Counted from the first letter of the stretch, positions 44,304 to 56,733 are shown. The stretch: DNA of 64,000 bases from Buxus sempervirens (GCA_947561395.2 OX387190.1:14130858-14194857); one strand, 5' to 3'. Numbers and translations: made by a program. Notes: generated by a model not told the origin, from the sequence alone.

Positions 44304-46133
44304 TGTGAGACATGGAAAATCAATTCAATGACTTTCCTAAATCATCCCATGGGCTCAATAAAAAAAGGAGGAGTCGCCACCATTCCTTTTTAAGGTGTGA
44401 ATGGACACCAAAAATAATCAAATAAAATAAATAATAAAAAAACAAAATTAGAGTAAAAATAACTCTAATAAAAAATAAACCAGAGATAGATAAGGAGACT
44501 AGGTTATGAACAGGGGAAGGTGTTAGGCACCCCCATTCATCCACACAAGGTGGTTGCCAAGTATTGCTCATGTTTTAAAAAGTCTTGCTAATAAAAATCA
44601 AATCAAAAGTGAAAGAAAAAGCATAAAAAAATGTATGGCTTTTTCTATATGAATGATCCAATTAATTCTGGATCCATCTTATGAATACACCATTTCTTGG
44701 CTTCATGATTGACTACAATCAAGGCAAAGAAAACAAACTAAGATGAAAAATATCAAAAAGGGGAAGTTTAGACTGTAGGATCTTCTCAGAAAGATTAAAA
44801 CCTCTTTAAATCTGCCTTATGATGTTGAAAAATTAATCTGAACAATTCTAGGGTACAAATCAAGTCCAAACCTCTCATTAATTGAGAGATATAAACTAGA
44901 TACACCCATGTGGATGAAAATCATCAAAAAGGGAGAGTTTAAACCATAGGATCCTCTCTCAAAATTAAAAGTAACAAAAAAATCATCTCATGGTATTGAA
45001 AACAAATCTGAACCATCTAGGGTACAGATCTGGTAATGATTTCCCATTGGTTGAGAGATCTAAAACAGATTCACCCATTTTAATGAAAATATCAAAAAGG
45101 GAGAGTTTAGACCATAGGATCATCTCTCAAAAGCTAAAATAATTCAAAAAATCACCTCATGAAACCTAAGAGGTTGCTTTAAGGCTTCTGATTTCAAATA
45201 TACCATATTGATCATGATAGACCCAAAATCCTAGTCTAATAACAAAAAGACATCAAAAAGGAGAAAATAATGTAAAAACAACACTTTAGGAGGAAAATAA
45301 AATCTAATGCTATGAATAGCATAGATCCATGGTATTCCTCCATATTTCAACAATAAACAAACACATAGCCTAAATAAAGTATTAAAAATACAAAAATCAA
45401 AGATTATAACACTTAGGGGCCTATCCTACGGGTCCATTCCTGTCCTCCTTTCCCCTAGAAATCTCTTCACGTTTTACGGCTAGAGAAGATACTCGAGGTA
45501 CTTGGATTTAGGTTTGGGGTTACAATCACATACAGGCCTTATTCTACAAGAAAATAAAAGAATAGATTAATCCTAGAAATTAAAACAGAAAAGAAAAGAA
45601 GCTTACCAGGATTGCAGAGAACAAAGAGGTAGAGGTTCCCTTCTTCACTTGGAGCTCTTCAATCTCCAACTTTTGGCACAATTCTTAGCCACAATTTTCA
45701 GCCATTTGCCTAAGGAGAGGCCTCCTATTTATAGGCAAGAGCAAGGGCAAGGGTGGTCCCATTAGGTTCTAGAATGTTCCAATTCAGTTTTAGCAACATG
45801 GGTTTGAGTAAATATGAGAACCAATGAGGGGTAAAAAAGGACGGATGAAACCCTAGAGAGAGAGGTAAAAAATAGTAACAAGGCTTCAAGAAAGAATTTT
45901 TACGAAAACACCCAAACTACGCGTGACCGCATTTGAATTGCGGACATGCCTCATCCGCATTTTCAATGCAGTCATGCAATGTCTGTAGATCAAATGCGGT
46001 CAAGGCCTGTCCACATACCAAATGCAGACAAAATAGGTTTGATCAATTTTTCATCTTTTTTGACCTGTTTCAAATCCCAATTAAATATTTTTCTTTATTT
46101 TTTCACCCTGTAGTGCAATTTGGGGTGTCTACA
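44304..46133 (-). mobile_element. 5' LTR of element M4
   Basis: On the minus strand it starts TGTAGACACCCC at 46133 and ends TTTTCCATGTCTCACA at 44304; 1.8 kb. TATA is at 45724-45734. The conserved blocks GTGTTAGGCACC, GGTGTGAATGGACACC and the primer-like GGCGACTCC lie near its end. Three copies of an AGGGAGAGTTTA-type repeat occur at about 44758-45130. Its right flank cuts the antisense gene leader of P3. Confidence 0.88.
45926..46028 (-). promoter_or_regulatory. Class 2 array of M4 LTR
   Basis: Sites start at 45926, 45954, 45982 and 46010, exactly 28 bp apart, about 190 bp upstream of the TATA box. The last two are decayed on one side. Confidence 0.78.
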
Positions 46134-46735
46134 GTTGCCGGAGTCAAAGGAAATCGTCGAAGAGAATGGCCGATGTTGGAGAAGAAGAGGTTAGGGTCCG
46201 ATGTTGTCTTTCGGAGAAGAAGAGAATGAGTTTAAGTCGCAGTCGCACGCACAAGTAATATACTCAGGTTTATCCGACAACTTATTTCGGATACAAGCAA
46301 GAGTTCGCATATCCGAACATCTTTTTCGGATACAAAAGAAAAAATAAAAAAAAAAGAAAAGAAGGAAAAAAAGGAAAAAGAAAAGAAGAGAGAGAGAGAG
46401 AAAAAAGAAAAAAAAAGGAAAAAAAAGAGAAAGAAGAAAAAATGTTGGCCAAAGGAAATATTCAGTCAATTTTTAAGGTAATCTGACGTGATTTGCTGCA
46501 AACTCAGTTTTTTTTCAAAAATCTTATATGTTGGTCTTGAGTTCCACCTCATAGCCATGAGAGCTTAGTGGAATTTAAGACAGCTTGGAGAAATGCCCCC
46601 CTTAAAGTTAGGGCATTTTGGCAAATCTCCACCCAAAATTGTTTTGCAAAATTAAATTGAACAAAGCAAGTCATGGTTAAGGGGGTACAATTGGGTTTGT
46701 CTAATCTTTGCTGCTCATTGTTTTGCAATTCTAGC
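46134..46735 (+). other. 3' internal region of element P3 with antisense gene leader
   Basis: This is the end of the internal region before the P3 polypurine tract. On the minus strand it holds the promoter and first leader of an antisense extra gene, which M4 cuts at 46133. The block AGCTCTCATGGCTATGAGGTGG (in reverse context near 46540-46570) is also found next to the M2 and M1 tracts. Purine-rich low complexity fills 46336-46445. No intact coding sequence remains. Confidence 0.6.
46230..46334 (-). promoter_or_regulatory. Antisense gene promoter of P3, class 1 sites
   Basis: Class 1 sites at 46269-46295 and 46308-46334, 39 bp apart, with the arm TTCGG also seen in the P3 LTR. Downstream on the minus strand come a TATA-like GAGTATATTAC and GCGTGCGACTGCGACTT, a block shared with the gene A promoter. 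The leader after it is C/T-rich. Confidence 0.7.
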
Positions 46736-46748
46736 AAAGAGGGGCAGT
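46736..46748 (+). other. Polypurine tract of P3
   Basis: AAAGAGGGGCAGT directly before the LTR start. Confidence 0.85.
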
Positions 46749-46807
46749 TGTAGACACCCCAAATTGCACTGTAATCGGCCAAAAGCATTAAAAAACAGTT
46801 TTTCTTT

Positions 46808-46951
46808 TGTAACCGAAATCAAAGTTCGGGTAAAAGTTCTTCTCTTTGTATCCGAAAATAGATTTTGGATACACACTTGTTTATTTGTATCCGAAATATT
46901 ATTTCGGATACAAAGGTTTTTGTTTGTATCTGACCTGAGTTGTCGGATACT
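46808..46951 (+). promoter_or_regulatory. Class 1 array of P3 LTR
   Basis: Four sites start at 46808, 46847, 46886 and 46925, exactly 39 bp apart. The arm subtype is CCGAA/TTCGG, except the last, which has CTGAGTT in the centre. The array ends about 180 bp before the TATA box. Confidence 0.85.
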
Positions 46952-47502
46952 AATGTTTTGTTGCAAATTGGAAAATCTCGAGAGTTTTCACTTATTTACT
47001 GTTACACCTCTGTCTGAGAAGTGGGAATTCCCGAATTTAGCCTCCGAGATTAGCCTTAGGGTTAAGTTGGAAGATTCTAGACACATTTTTGTGTCTACCA
47101 TTACGGCTCCCTTTGCCCTAGCTCTTGCCTATAAATAGGGGGCCTCTCCTCAAGCAAAGGGTTGAGAATTGAAAGCTAGGAGAGCTTCAAGAGAAGAAGG
47201 GAACCCCTGCCTCTCTGCTTGCTCAAATCCAAGTAAGCTTTCTTCCTTTTTTATTTTTTGTTTTTTTAAATTCTAGGGTTAGTCTTATCTTCTTCCTTTC
47301 TGTAGAATAAGGCCTACTTTGTATTTGTAACCAAACCTGTCTCTAAGTACCTCAAGACTACTCTTTAGCCGTAAAATGTGGGAGAGAGCTAGGCGAAAGG
47401 GGAACAGGTGGATCCGTAGGATAGACCCCTATGTGTTGTAATCATCCCTTTTTATTATTATAATGCTTTGTTTATGTTATGTGACTATTTATTTCTGTAA
47501 TA

Positions 47503-48080
47503 TGGAGGAATACCATGGATCTATGCTGTTCATAGCATTAGATCCCATTTTCCTCCTAAAGCATTGTTTTTATTGTTTTTATTTTATTTTCTTTCTTTTG
47601 GTTATTAGGCAAGGATCTTGGATCTATCATGGTCAATATGGTAGATCTGAGATCAGAAGCCTTAGAGTAACCTGGTTTCAAGAGGTGATTCACACATGGA
47701 GGAATACCATGGATCTATGTTGTTCATAGCATTAAACCCCATTTTCCTCCTAAAGCATTGTTTTATTGTTTTTATTTTATTTTTTTCTTTTGGTTATTAG
47801 GCAAGGATCTTGGATCTATCATGGTTAATGTGGTAGATCTGAGATCAGAAGCCTTAAAGTAACTTGGTTTCATGAGGAGATTCACACATGGAGGAATACC
47901 ATGGACCTATGCTGTTCATAGCATTAGATCCCATTTTCCTCCTAAAGCTTTGTTTTTATTGTTTTATTTTATTTTATTTTTTTTGGTTATTAGGCTAGGA
48001 TTTTGGGTCTACCATGATCAATATGGTAGATCCGAAATTAGAGGCCTTAACCTCCAGGGTCTCCTGCGATGGTTTTTCAA
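47503..48080 (+). repeat. 193 bp tandem repeat inside P3 LTR
   Basis: Three copies starting TGGAGGAATACCATGG at 47503, 47697 and 47889. The frames at 47463-48132 follow the repeat and are not genes. Confidence 0.85.
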
Positions 48081-48897
48081 AGTTGTTTTAATCTTTGAGA
48101 GAGGATCATATGGTCTAAACTCTCTCTTTTGATGTTTTCGTTATTAGGCTAAGATTTCGGGTCTATCATGATCAATATGGTAGATCTGAAATCATAATCC
48201 TTAAAGTAACCTCCAGGGTTTTATGAGGTGATTTTTTGAGTTTTTTTTTCATCTTGGAGAGAGGATCATATGGTTTAAACTCTCCCTTTTGATGTTTTTC
48301 ATCAATACGGGTGTATTGGGTTCAGATTTTTCAACCAATTAATGAGAGATCTGTACCCTAGATTGTTCAGGATTAATTTTTCAAAATTTCTATTTTATTT
48401 TTTATTATGCAGTTCTAAGATTTCATGGATTTAACCTAAGGCTAACTTTCTAGTTTTGCTTTATGATTATTTTTATTGATGTTTATTTTGAACATGAAAC
48501 CCTCGAAATGGCATATTCTTATGAAGGGTCTTGAATTAATTGGGCCATTCATACAGAGAAAGCCATACATTTTTTATTATTCTTTTTCCCTATTTTTAAT
48601 TTGATTTTTTAGCAAGCCTTTTTCAAAACATGAAAAATATTTGGCAACCACCTTGTGTGGATGAATAGGGGTGCCTAACACTTTCCCCTATTCATAACCT
48701 AATCTCCTTACCCATCTCTGGTTTGTTTTTTATTTTTATTTTAAATAGAGTTATTTTTACTCTAATTTTCCTCTTTGTATTTTATTTAATTATTTTTGGT
48801 GTCCATTCACACCTAAAACTGAATGGTGGCGACTCCTTTTTTTAATTGTGCCCGTGTGATGATAGGAAGTCATTGAATTGATTTTCCATGTCTCACA

Positions 48898-49084
48898 ATA
48901 ACCTAATCCCCTTAACTAATCTCTGGATTTAACCGTGAATTAGAGCTACTTTAGCTGTATTTCTCCCCTTTTATAATCACTTTGGTGTCCATTCACACCT
49001 TAACTTGAATGGTGGCAACTCCTTATTTTTGTCATTCCCGTGTGATGAAGAGGAGATCGTGTAGGTGAATCTCCTTGTTTCACA
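48898..49084 (+). repeat. 3' tail of LTR G
   Basis: Resumes the conserved LTR end: AACCTAATCCCC, GTGTCCATTCACACC, GGTGGCAACTCC, then ends CTTGTTTCACA. The start of LTR G is not visible; P3 sits at the junction. Confidence 0.65.
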
Positions 49085-49599
49085 ACCAACCATATCCCAA
49101 TGGCTTTTGTTAAAAAAGTCCCTGGTAACCATTAGGTCATTGACTCTTCAGATTGCCAAGTTGTTTAATGGTGTCTCAAACTCCTTCCTTAGTGACAAGA
49201 CTTAAGAGTTTATTATTGTCTTGATCAATAATATTCAAAAGTATGAGATTAGTAAGATTGGATTAACTAACCAAAGTAGGACTTTCAAAGAGATCTTTAT
49301 AATGGCTAATAAAAGCTTGTTGGACTTCTTTGATATTAGAAGTCTCTTTGTATTTGAGTTTTTCATACTAAGAAAAAAAATTTCTTGCTTCTCTAGAAAG
49401 TGGTAATGTGGAAAAACTTAGTATTGGCTGTCCTTCACAGTTAGCCATTTAATTCTGGATTTTTGTGCCCCTATATCATGATCTCAATATTTTTTAGAGT
49501 TTCATCATACCTTATTTGAGTTTTCTTTTCTTCATTTTCTAAATTACTAGGGGATTGCATGCGCGCTACTGGTTAGTTATAGGGTGTTTAAATTTGAAC
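49085..49599. other. Region without recognised feature
   Basis: AT-rich. I see no supported gene or repeat. It may be LINE 3' sequence or older flanking DNA. Confidence 0.35.
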
Positions 49600-50470
49600 G
49601 TGGGTGGAGTAGTGGCGGGTCGTTATAGGGATTTTTTTTTTTGTAGGGGCAATGTTTGGGAAAAAAAGGGGGGCAGAATCAAAGAATATTCCACCCTTCC
49701 CTTTTCTAATAGCATAGATGAGAGAGTTTTTGCAAGATCAGCTTGGATTTTCTCAAGTGTATGAAGATTAATTTTCGGCTTTTGAGTGGTGATTACCCAC
49801 CTCTCCTTTTCGTTCCAGTTCTTTAGGTCACATGCAAGTCTCTCAAGCTTGACAACATGGGATTTCCATGCTTTTGCCATGAGTTCTTAATTGTATTTTT
49901 ATAGTTAACCTCATTTACCCAAAAAGCTTCGAATCTAAAAGGTCTAGGGCTTTTAAGCATTGTACAATGAAGCTTCAATATGATCATGGAACGGTTTATA
50001 ACCTTGGAAGGGGAGTGGGAGACAGTGGCCTCGGGGAATTTCTGAAACCAAGTAGTAGCGTCTAGGCCCTGTCCAACCTTTCAAATTTCCTACCTTGGCC
50101 ATGATGGCCATTGGTTCAGGATTATAGGTTTCTCAAGCATGATAAATCCATCAATTGACAATTATGAATCATATTTAAAAAGTGGTTAGTTTGACTAAAC
50201 CTGTGGTGTAGCTCTTCACCATTTTTTGGTAGTATTTGAGGCAGCATTAAAATCGCCAATCAAAAGCCATGGTTGTTCAATGGGGTGTGCCATATCGATG
50301 AGAGTGCCCCATTGCTTGACTACTTGGATAGTTTTAACTTAGCTAGCGTTAATGAAGGTATTGATTCAAGGACCCAAACCTCTTGGGTTGACCATCGTGG
50401 TTATCATCCAGTCATTTTGGTGGATAATATTAATCTCATGTTCCTCATGCCAAAGTAGCCAAAAACCTTA
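49600..50470 (-). pseudogene. L1-type LINE fragment: endonuclease to RT linker
   Basis: On the minus strand a P-W-L-L-I-G-D-F-N-A motif at about 50240-50275 is the hallmark of the apurinic endonuclease of plant L1 LINEs. Downstream follow W-F-Q-K-F-P-E-A-T-V and a P-F-R-F-E-A-F-W-like segment in broken frames. An 85-codon frame at 49623-49880 resembles the linker before RT with L-K-N-W-N. There are many stops and shifts, and no RT catalytic part remains. It is an old 5'- and 3'-truncated copy. Confidence 0.7.
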
Positions 50471-50953
50471 TGATCTATTTTTTGAAGGAAAACAGCGTTG
50501 ATTATTGAATCCAAATTTAGTAAAAATATTAGCTCCTGTTCAATGTCAAATCAGAAGTGCTATCCAAGACTATTAGGTGAGTGGGGTGTTGGGGGTTTTG
50601 GTGGAAGTAGCTGTGTATGGATGTGCCTTAACAGTCATAGCAGGAAACAATCTAGAAAGTGGGCTTCTTTTTTGTGTGTGTGAAATGGACAAGTGGGGTG
50701 AAGCTGTAAGTTGGATATCGGAAGTGAATTGAGGTTGATGGGTGGGATTGGGGGAGAAGAAATTTGATAGAATAATTTTATACTTCTCTGTTTGGCTTGC
50801 TCTAGCTAGGCTGAGAAGTAGAATATGGTATCAGGAAGTTTATTTGGGTGAGAGATTTGTTCTTGATCTAAAAGGTTATCAAGGTCTTCATTGGAGGAAT
50901 TCCCAAGATGAGTTATGGGTTTGGGGTGGGCTTCAAAAGTTTGGCTCACATCC
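50471..50953. other. Region without clear feature
   Basis: Possibly more of the LINE. A 100-codon plus-strand frame at 50742-51044 runs into LTR M1 and has no family motif I recognise. Confidence 0.3.
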
Positions 50954-53369
50954 TGTGAGACATGGAAATGTGTCATCTAGGATGACTTCCGATATCGTCA
51001 CACGGGGATCAATAAATGTTATGAGTCGCTACCATCCATCTTAAGGTGTGAATGGACACCAAAGGGTTCATAGAAGCCAAATAGAGCCAAAGTAGCTCTA
51101 AGACAAGGAAAAATCCAGAGATCAGGTAAGGGGAATTATTTATGAGTGGGGGAAGGTGTTAGGCACCCCCACTCATCCGTCTAAGACGGTTGCCACATGC
51201 TTGCTCATGCTAAGGATTGTTTGCTAATCAAAATAGACAAAGGATGCTTAAAGTAAGCAAAATGTAAGTGATTATTCCACATGAGTAGTCCAATGAGTTT
51301 AGACTCTCCTCATGGATATATCACTTTAGAACTTCATGAGTGAAGGAAAATCCAAGTAAAATTTGAAGCAAAACCAATTCAAAGCAAATCTGGAAAAATC
51401 AGATTATGAGAACTTGAAAGCTTCGATTAATCATAACTCACTCAATTTAAATCCAAATCCAATGAAACCAAGTCATTTGAAAACTGGTATATAGTAGAGT
51501 ATACAGTAAAAATTTCAGCTCAATCCGATTTAAAACGAGAGAGAAATCCACATCTGAAATCTGCTGTTATAACTCGGAAAAAGTGGTGAGTAGGCATTTT
51601 CAAAGTCTTATTCGTGGAGTTTGGCTCAATAAAAATCCATGAAAATTTGCATGGAAGAAGTATGTGGTGCCATATTTCCAAAGAAATAAGTCTCACACCA
51701 AACTCTATCCGGATGTGGCTTGTGTGCTCTCTCAAACAGGCCTAGAAGACCACAGATTAGCTCTGGACTATGCCAGCGAGCAGCTCTGAGTCCATCAAGC
51801 ACACAGGCCTCAAATCAAATCAAAATCTGCTGAAACTAGTTGGAAATGAAAATAGACTTCTCAAGGAAAACTCAGCAACTGAAATCACTCGAAACGGATT
51901 AAAACTGAGCAAATGGTGCACCATCAAAGCGGCAAGTTCAGCAATCTGGGCTGAACTGACTTACAGGCTTTGAACAGATGGTGTCAAAACTTGGCTCCAT
52001 AAAAGTAAACGAAATTTTCCAGATATAAACTAGACATGCTCATCTATCACATTTCTTTGGAATCACTCAAAATTTCATCCGGAGGATGAAGTTATGAGCA
52101 TTCTAAGACAGGCCACGGATGCTACCCTGTTTTGAAGCTTTTCGAAGAGAAAACCAAAACTAGTGTATGTGTGCAAGTGAATTCGACCAAAACACTTGAA
52201 AATCAACAAAAACAATCTCATGAAGTTCTAGAATTCATTCTGAAGCCAATAATTTCAGATTTCCCGTATTAAACATGGAAATCAAAGATCTAGCTTATTT
52301 GATGAAAATGGTGAAAAGTGTGTGAATAGGTGGAAATCCATTCTCTAGGAGAAGGCTGGAATCCATTGCCATTGAGAGCAAGGATTCACACAATTTCTCC
52401 AGAAGCAAATGCATAAACATCAGAAAAATCATCCATAGGCTTAAAATAACCAAATAGCATGCTCTTCATCACTTGTAGGTTCTAAGCCTAGAGGATCCAT
52501 TCCTACTTCTTTTCCCAAGGCTCTCTCTTCACGTTTTACGGCTAGAGAGGATTCCCAGGTACTTTGGAAGAGGTTTGGGGCTTCAAAAATGTACAAAAGG
52601 CCTTACACTACAAAAAGGTAGAAGATGAGAGTGTAAATGTAAAGGAGAAGCAAGAAATGTAAAAAGAGCTTTACCTTGGTAGCTTGAGTACTTGAGTGGA
52701 CAATCCAGCAGAGTTCCTCTTCTTCTTGCAGAGCTTTTATGCTTCAAATTGCCAGCCCTTTGCAAGAGGAGGACCCCTCTATTTATAGGCCAAGCCAAGG
52801 GTAGAAAGGTCCCAAGGGTAGGCCTAAAAACTCTTCTAGATTATTCCAATTCTCCTTGAAGGTTTGAATTGGAGTAATTTAGCAAGTTTCGGAGGGTGAA
52901 ATAGGGAGTTCAAGTCCCTGAGATAGAGGTAATATGCGTAAATAAGGCTCAGAGATCGAGCAATTTCGCAAATCCCCGAAACAGCCAAAACCGTATACAT
53001 AGTGCGGTTTCCACAGAACCGTCACTATATGTGCGGTTTCTATGTAAATTCACCTCAACCGCACATACAGGGCGGTTCCAATTCAGTTACGCTCGCCATG
53101 ATTTCTGTCGACGTGTCCCAACAGTCGAAGCTTCCGGAAGCCACGTGGCAGCTCACGCGATAAGCATGAACATCAACCGTGCTGTGTATGCGGTTGCAAC
53201 CGTACATACAGGGCAGTTGAGACCAAATTCTCAAAAACCACACATTCAGTACGGTTTGCACCATTTTGGAGTGTTTTTGAGTGTTTGACACATGTCAAGG
53301 CTCAAATAAAACATTTAAAGTTTTTTTTTAGGGTTCTCTTATATTGAGGTGCAATTTGGGGTGTCTACA
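50954..53369 (-). mobile_element. 3' LTR of element M1
   Basis: On the minus strand it starts TGTAGACACCCC at 53369, preceded by a polypurine tract, and ends TTTCCATGTCTCACA at 50954; 2.4 kb. TATA is at 52779-52789. It is related to M2 and B across the body but has class 2 palindromes. Confidence 0.9.
52990..53255 (-). promoter_or_regulatory. Class 2 cluster of M1 LTR
   Basis: Sites start at 52990, 53018, 53058, 53176, 53199 and 53237. The centres vary (TACATAG, ACATACAGG and others) while CCG and CGG or close variants are kept. The register is less regular than elsewhere, and one site has a 12 bp centre. They lie 200-470 bp upstream of the TATA box on the minus strand. Confidence 0.7.
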
Positions 53370-53382
53370 ACTGCCCCCTCTT
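53370..53382 (-). other. Polypurine tract of M1
   Basis: AAGAGGGGGCAGT on the minus strand abuts the LTR. Confidence 0.85.
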
Positions 53383-53715
53383 CACTGGAATTGGAATCAA
53401 TTAACAGCGGAGAGCAAAAAGACCCGCAAATTGCACCTCCCAAGATCACGTCCATTCAATCATGAGCTGCAAGAACTCCAAAACATGATTTTTGAAAAAG
53501 AATTTGTGTAGAAGATCTGATGAAAAGTCCCTAGCTTAAAGGGGCAGATCCTCTTCTCGCGTCCCATAGAGCACTCGTGGCTATGAAGTGAGATTTGAGC
53601 AAATTTTTAAAACAAAAGTTGATAGGGTGGTGTTTCTTGCAATTCACGACTATCTTGGACATAAATCTTTTGAAAGAGATTGGAAAAAGTTTTGAAATTT
53701 CATTTTTTGGTGCCA
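53383..53715 (-). other. 3' internal region of M1
   Basis: Noncoding. Contains a CTCGTGGCTATGAAGTG block shared with the M2 and P3 tails. Confidence 0.5.
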
Positions 53716-53845
53716 ACCGTACTGAATATGCGGTTTTTGACAATTTTAATACCAACCGTTCTGTTTGTGCGGTTTTTGACTATTTTAATACCAACCGTTC
53801 TGTATGTGCGGTTTTCTAGGTTGCATATAATCGCGACCGCGACCG
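53716..53845 (+). promoter_or_regulatory. Antisense gene promoter of M1, class 2 sites
   Basis: Class 2 sites start at 53716, 53755 and 53794, exactly 39 bp apart (the class 1 spacing with class 2 sequence). They are followed by GCATATAATCGCGACCG, a TATA box overlapping the start of the conserved GCGACCGCGAC block. Element M2 interrupts it at 53846, so the gene itself is not visible here. Confidence 0.72.
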
Positions 53846-56140
53846 TGTGAGACACGGGAAAAATCACCGGGATGATTCCCCCTCCGTCAGCACACGGGGC
53901 TCAACGTAAAAATGGGAGAGTCGCCACCATTGAGATTTTTGGGGTGTGAATGGACACCAAAAGATTCAAAAATATGCAAAAAGGGCTAAAAGGCAAATTC
54001 TAGAGTAAAAATAACTCTACTTGAAAATCAAATCCAGAGATGGGTAAGGGGATTAGATTATGAATGGGGGAAGGTGTTAGGCACCCCCATTCACCCACAC
54101 AAGGTGGTTGCCAAGTGTTTGTTCATGCAAAAAAAGTAAGAAAGCTTGCTAAAATCATTGAAACATTGAAAAAGAATTAAACAAATGTGTGATATCTTCA
54201 CATGAGAAATCCAAATGGATTCCAAATCCTCTTTTATGTCAATATCACTTCTGTAATATCAACGAGAAATGGAAATTAAAGCAAAGATTGCACAAAACCA
54301 AATTGAATCAAATCCGGAAAATTCGGTAAAAGATAATGCCATTTGTCTTAAAATCATTCAAATCCAATTTTAAATTAAATCAAACCAAATCCATTTGAAA
54401 GATTATGGTAAATAAGAGTCTCATGCAAAATTTCAAGTAAATCTGGTTGAAATCCTAGAAGTTATGCCTCCTTTAAAGTTGCTGCTGGAGATAATTAAAA
54501 GTGGTAAGTGGGCAAGTTTGGAAAATCACCTAGAAACATCCACTCCATAACAATCCACGAAATTTGGTGTGATTGAAGTCTGTATGGCCATCTTTCAAAC
54601 GAAGCTAGCCTCATACAAAAATTCATTCGGATGTGCCTTGGGTGGTCTCCCGAACAGGCCCCGAAGATCACAGATTTACCCAGAAAAGTATTGATGAGCA
54701 GTTCTGAATAAATCTGTTACCAATAATACAAATGGAGTTACAAAATTATGAAACCAACTGGATTTGAAAATAGACTCATAAAGGAGTGCCCAGAATTAAA
54801 AATCACTCAGATCGGATTTAAAACGAACACATGGCACTCCGTCGAAGTGACAAGTTTCGTATTTAAACCTGAACTGTCCAATCAACTTCGACAGAGAGGT
54901 GTCAAAAATCCGCTTTATAGAAATTAATAAAATTTGGTAGGCATAACCTAGACAGCCTCACCTTTCCCATGGTTCTGGAATCACGCCCAAATTCATCTGG
55001 ACGATGAAGTTATGAGTGTCCAAAGTAGGGGTACAGTTGCTGTCAAATTAAGACTTTTTTGAACAAAACCAACTCAAAACTGTGATAAAGTGTGTGTGAT
55101 TCGTGCAAGATGAATCCAAATCTTTTAAAAACCTTTTAAAAATATTCCAGAATTGATTGAGGCCATTTATTTCAGATTTATCACAATAAATGTAATAAAC
55201 CCAAAATATGAGCCTATCCCACCAAAACGGGTGCATATGTGTAAGTGAAAATCATTCAAGAACAATATAACAACATAGCATGCATTCATATTCATCAAAA
55301 TAGGTTCTAAAAAACAACCTAGGGTTCCGTTCCATTATCGTTTCCCTTAGTTCTCTTTCCCCGTTAAACACGGTTCTTCAAGATAATCCTGGGGTACTTT
55401 GAATATGAAATGGGCTTCAAAGATTCAAAAGGCTTTATTCTAAATAGATTCTAGTACTAGGGTCAATCCCCAGTCTCATTTCTCGTAGATCCCGCCTTCA
55501 CGTTTTACGGCTAGGTGGAGTCTTAAGATACTTTGAGCTGGGGAAGGATTTTCATACACACAAAAGGCCTTATTCTACAGAAAGGTAGAAGAAGAGATCT
55601 AGATCTAGAAATGTAAAATAGAAAATAAAAGATAAGTTTGGGGCTTACCTGAGTTCTGGAGGCAATTCCGCAGCGGTTTCCCTCTTCACTCGGAGCTCTT
55701 CTTGGCAGAGATTCTTGGCAAGAATTATTGGCAAGAGAGTTAATTGCCATTTGCTTAAGGAGGAGCCTCCTATTTATAGGCAAAGGCTAGGGTTAGGGTT
55801 GGTGAGAATGGTAGACACAACCTAATGTCTATAGCTCACCAACCTTAACCCTAAGGCTATTTCCGAGATTTCCCCTCATTTAATGAGGGACATGATGGTA
55901 AAAGATGAAAGCTCTCAGAAAACCCTAATTTTGAGCAAAACTAGTGTATCCGGTATGTCAGGCCGGATACACAAGTACCTTAATGTATCCGGCCTATGAT
56001 GCCGGATACACTGAGGTCTGATTGTATCCGGCCTGAGTTGCCGAATACAAGGAAAAAACTCATTTTCTCAAATTATGTGCTGGCCTTCAAGGAGATGATG
56101 ATTATTGATCATTTTGACAGTGCAATTTGGGGTGTCTACA
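53846..56140 (-). mobile_element. 3' LTR of element M2
   Basis: On the minus strand it starts TGTAGACACCCC at 56140 after a polypurine tract and ends CCCGTGTCTCACA at 53846; 2.3 kb. TATA is at 55769-55780. Its body is close to solo LTR B. The left flank is GACCG in the M1 antisense promoter, so M2 is younger than M1. Confidence 0.9.
55945..56049 (-). promoter_or_regulatory. Class 1 array of M2 LTR
   Basis: Sites start at 55945, 55984 and 56023, exactly 39 bp apart, arm subtype CCGG/CCGG. The 56023 site has the centre CCTGAGTTGC. Confidence 0.85.
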
Positions 56141-56153
56141 ACTGCCCCTCTTT
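56141..56153 (-). other. Polypurine tract of M2
   Basis: AAAGAGGGGCAGT on the minus strand abuts the LTR. Confidence 0.85.
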
Positions 56154-56652
56154 GCGGGAGTTGCGAAGCAATGAGCTGCAAAGATTAGACAAGCCCAAAT
56201 TGCACTCCCTTAACCTTGATTTGCTTGGTTCAATTCAATTTTGTAAAAATAATTTTTAGGTGAAGATTTGCCAAAAAGCCCTAACTTTAAGGGGGCATTT
56301 CTCCAAGAATTCTTAAATTCCACTGAGCTCTCGTGGCTATGAAGTGGATTTTAAGCCCAAAAATAGGTTTTTTGAAAACTGATTTTTTGTCAAATCGAGT
56401 TGAAAATTGAGTGGATATCTTCCTTTTTGACCAACACATTTCCCAAAGTTGTCCTAAATTCCACTGAGCTCTCGTGGCTGTGAGGTGGATTTTATGGCAA
56501 AAATAGGATTTTGTGAGAAAATAGCTAACTTTGCAGCGCATTTTTTGCTTTCTTTTTTTTTTCTTTTTTTTCTTTTTCCTTTTTTCCTTTTCTTTTTTCA
56601 TTTCTTTTTCTCTTTTCTCCTTTTTTTCTCTTTTTTTTTTGTTTTTTTCTTT
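56154..56652 (-). other. 3' internal region of M2 between tract and antisense gene
   Basis: Holds the conserved block CTGAGCTCTCGTGGCT twice (about 56321-56345 and 56465-56488), related sequence around each, and a T-rich low-complexity stretch (56546-56650). No coding sequence. Confidence 0.55.
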
Positions 56653-56733
56653 TGTATCCAGTGTATCATACCGGATAAGGCAGGGCTCGTGTGTGTCCGG
56701 CCTGGTTCACCGAATACACAAGGTTTTATAAAG
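56653..56733 (+). promoter_or_regulatory. Promoter of antisense gene A
   Basis: Class 1 sites at 56653-56679 and 56692-56718, 39 bp apart, then TTTTATAAAG (56724-56733) and GCGTGCGACCGCGACTT just downstream. The same arrangement occurs in P3 and M1. Confidence 0.75.

Larger units (their letters stand above)
46749..48897 (+). mobile_element. 3' LTR of element P3
   Basis: Starts TGTAGACACCCC after a polypurine tract and ends ATGTCTCACA; 2.1 kb. TATA is at 47130-47138, followed by the conserved R/U5 blocks. A roughly 193 bp segment with GGAGGAATACCATGGA is present in three tandem copies (47503, 47697, 47889). It has inserted into LTR G, whose tail continues at 48898. Confidence 0.9.

Noticed and set aside
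56531..56731. 66-codon Phe-rich frame
   Set aside because: Low-complexity T/C tract upstream of the gene A promoter, no conservation.
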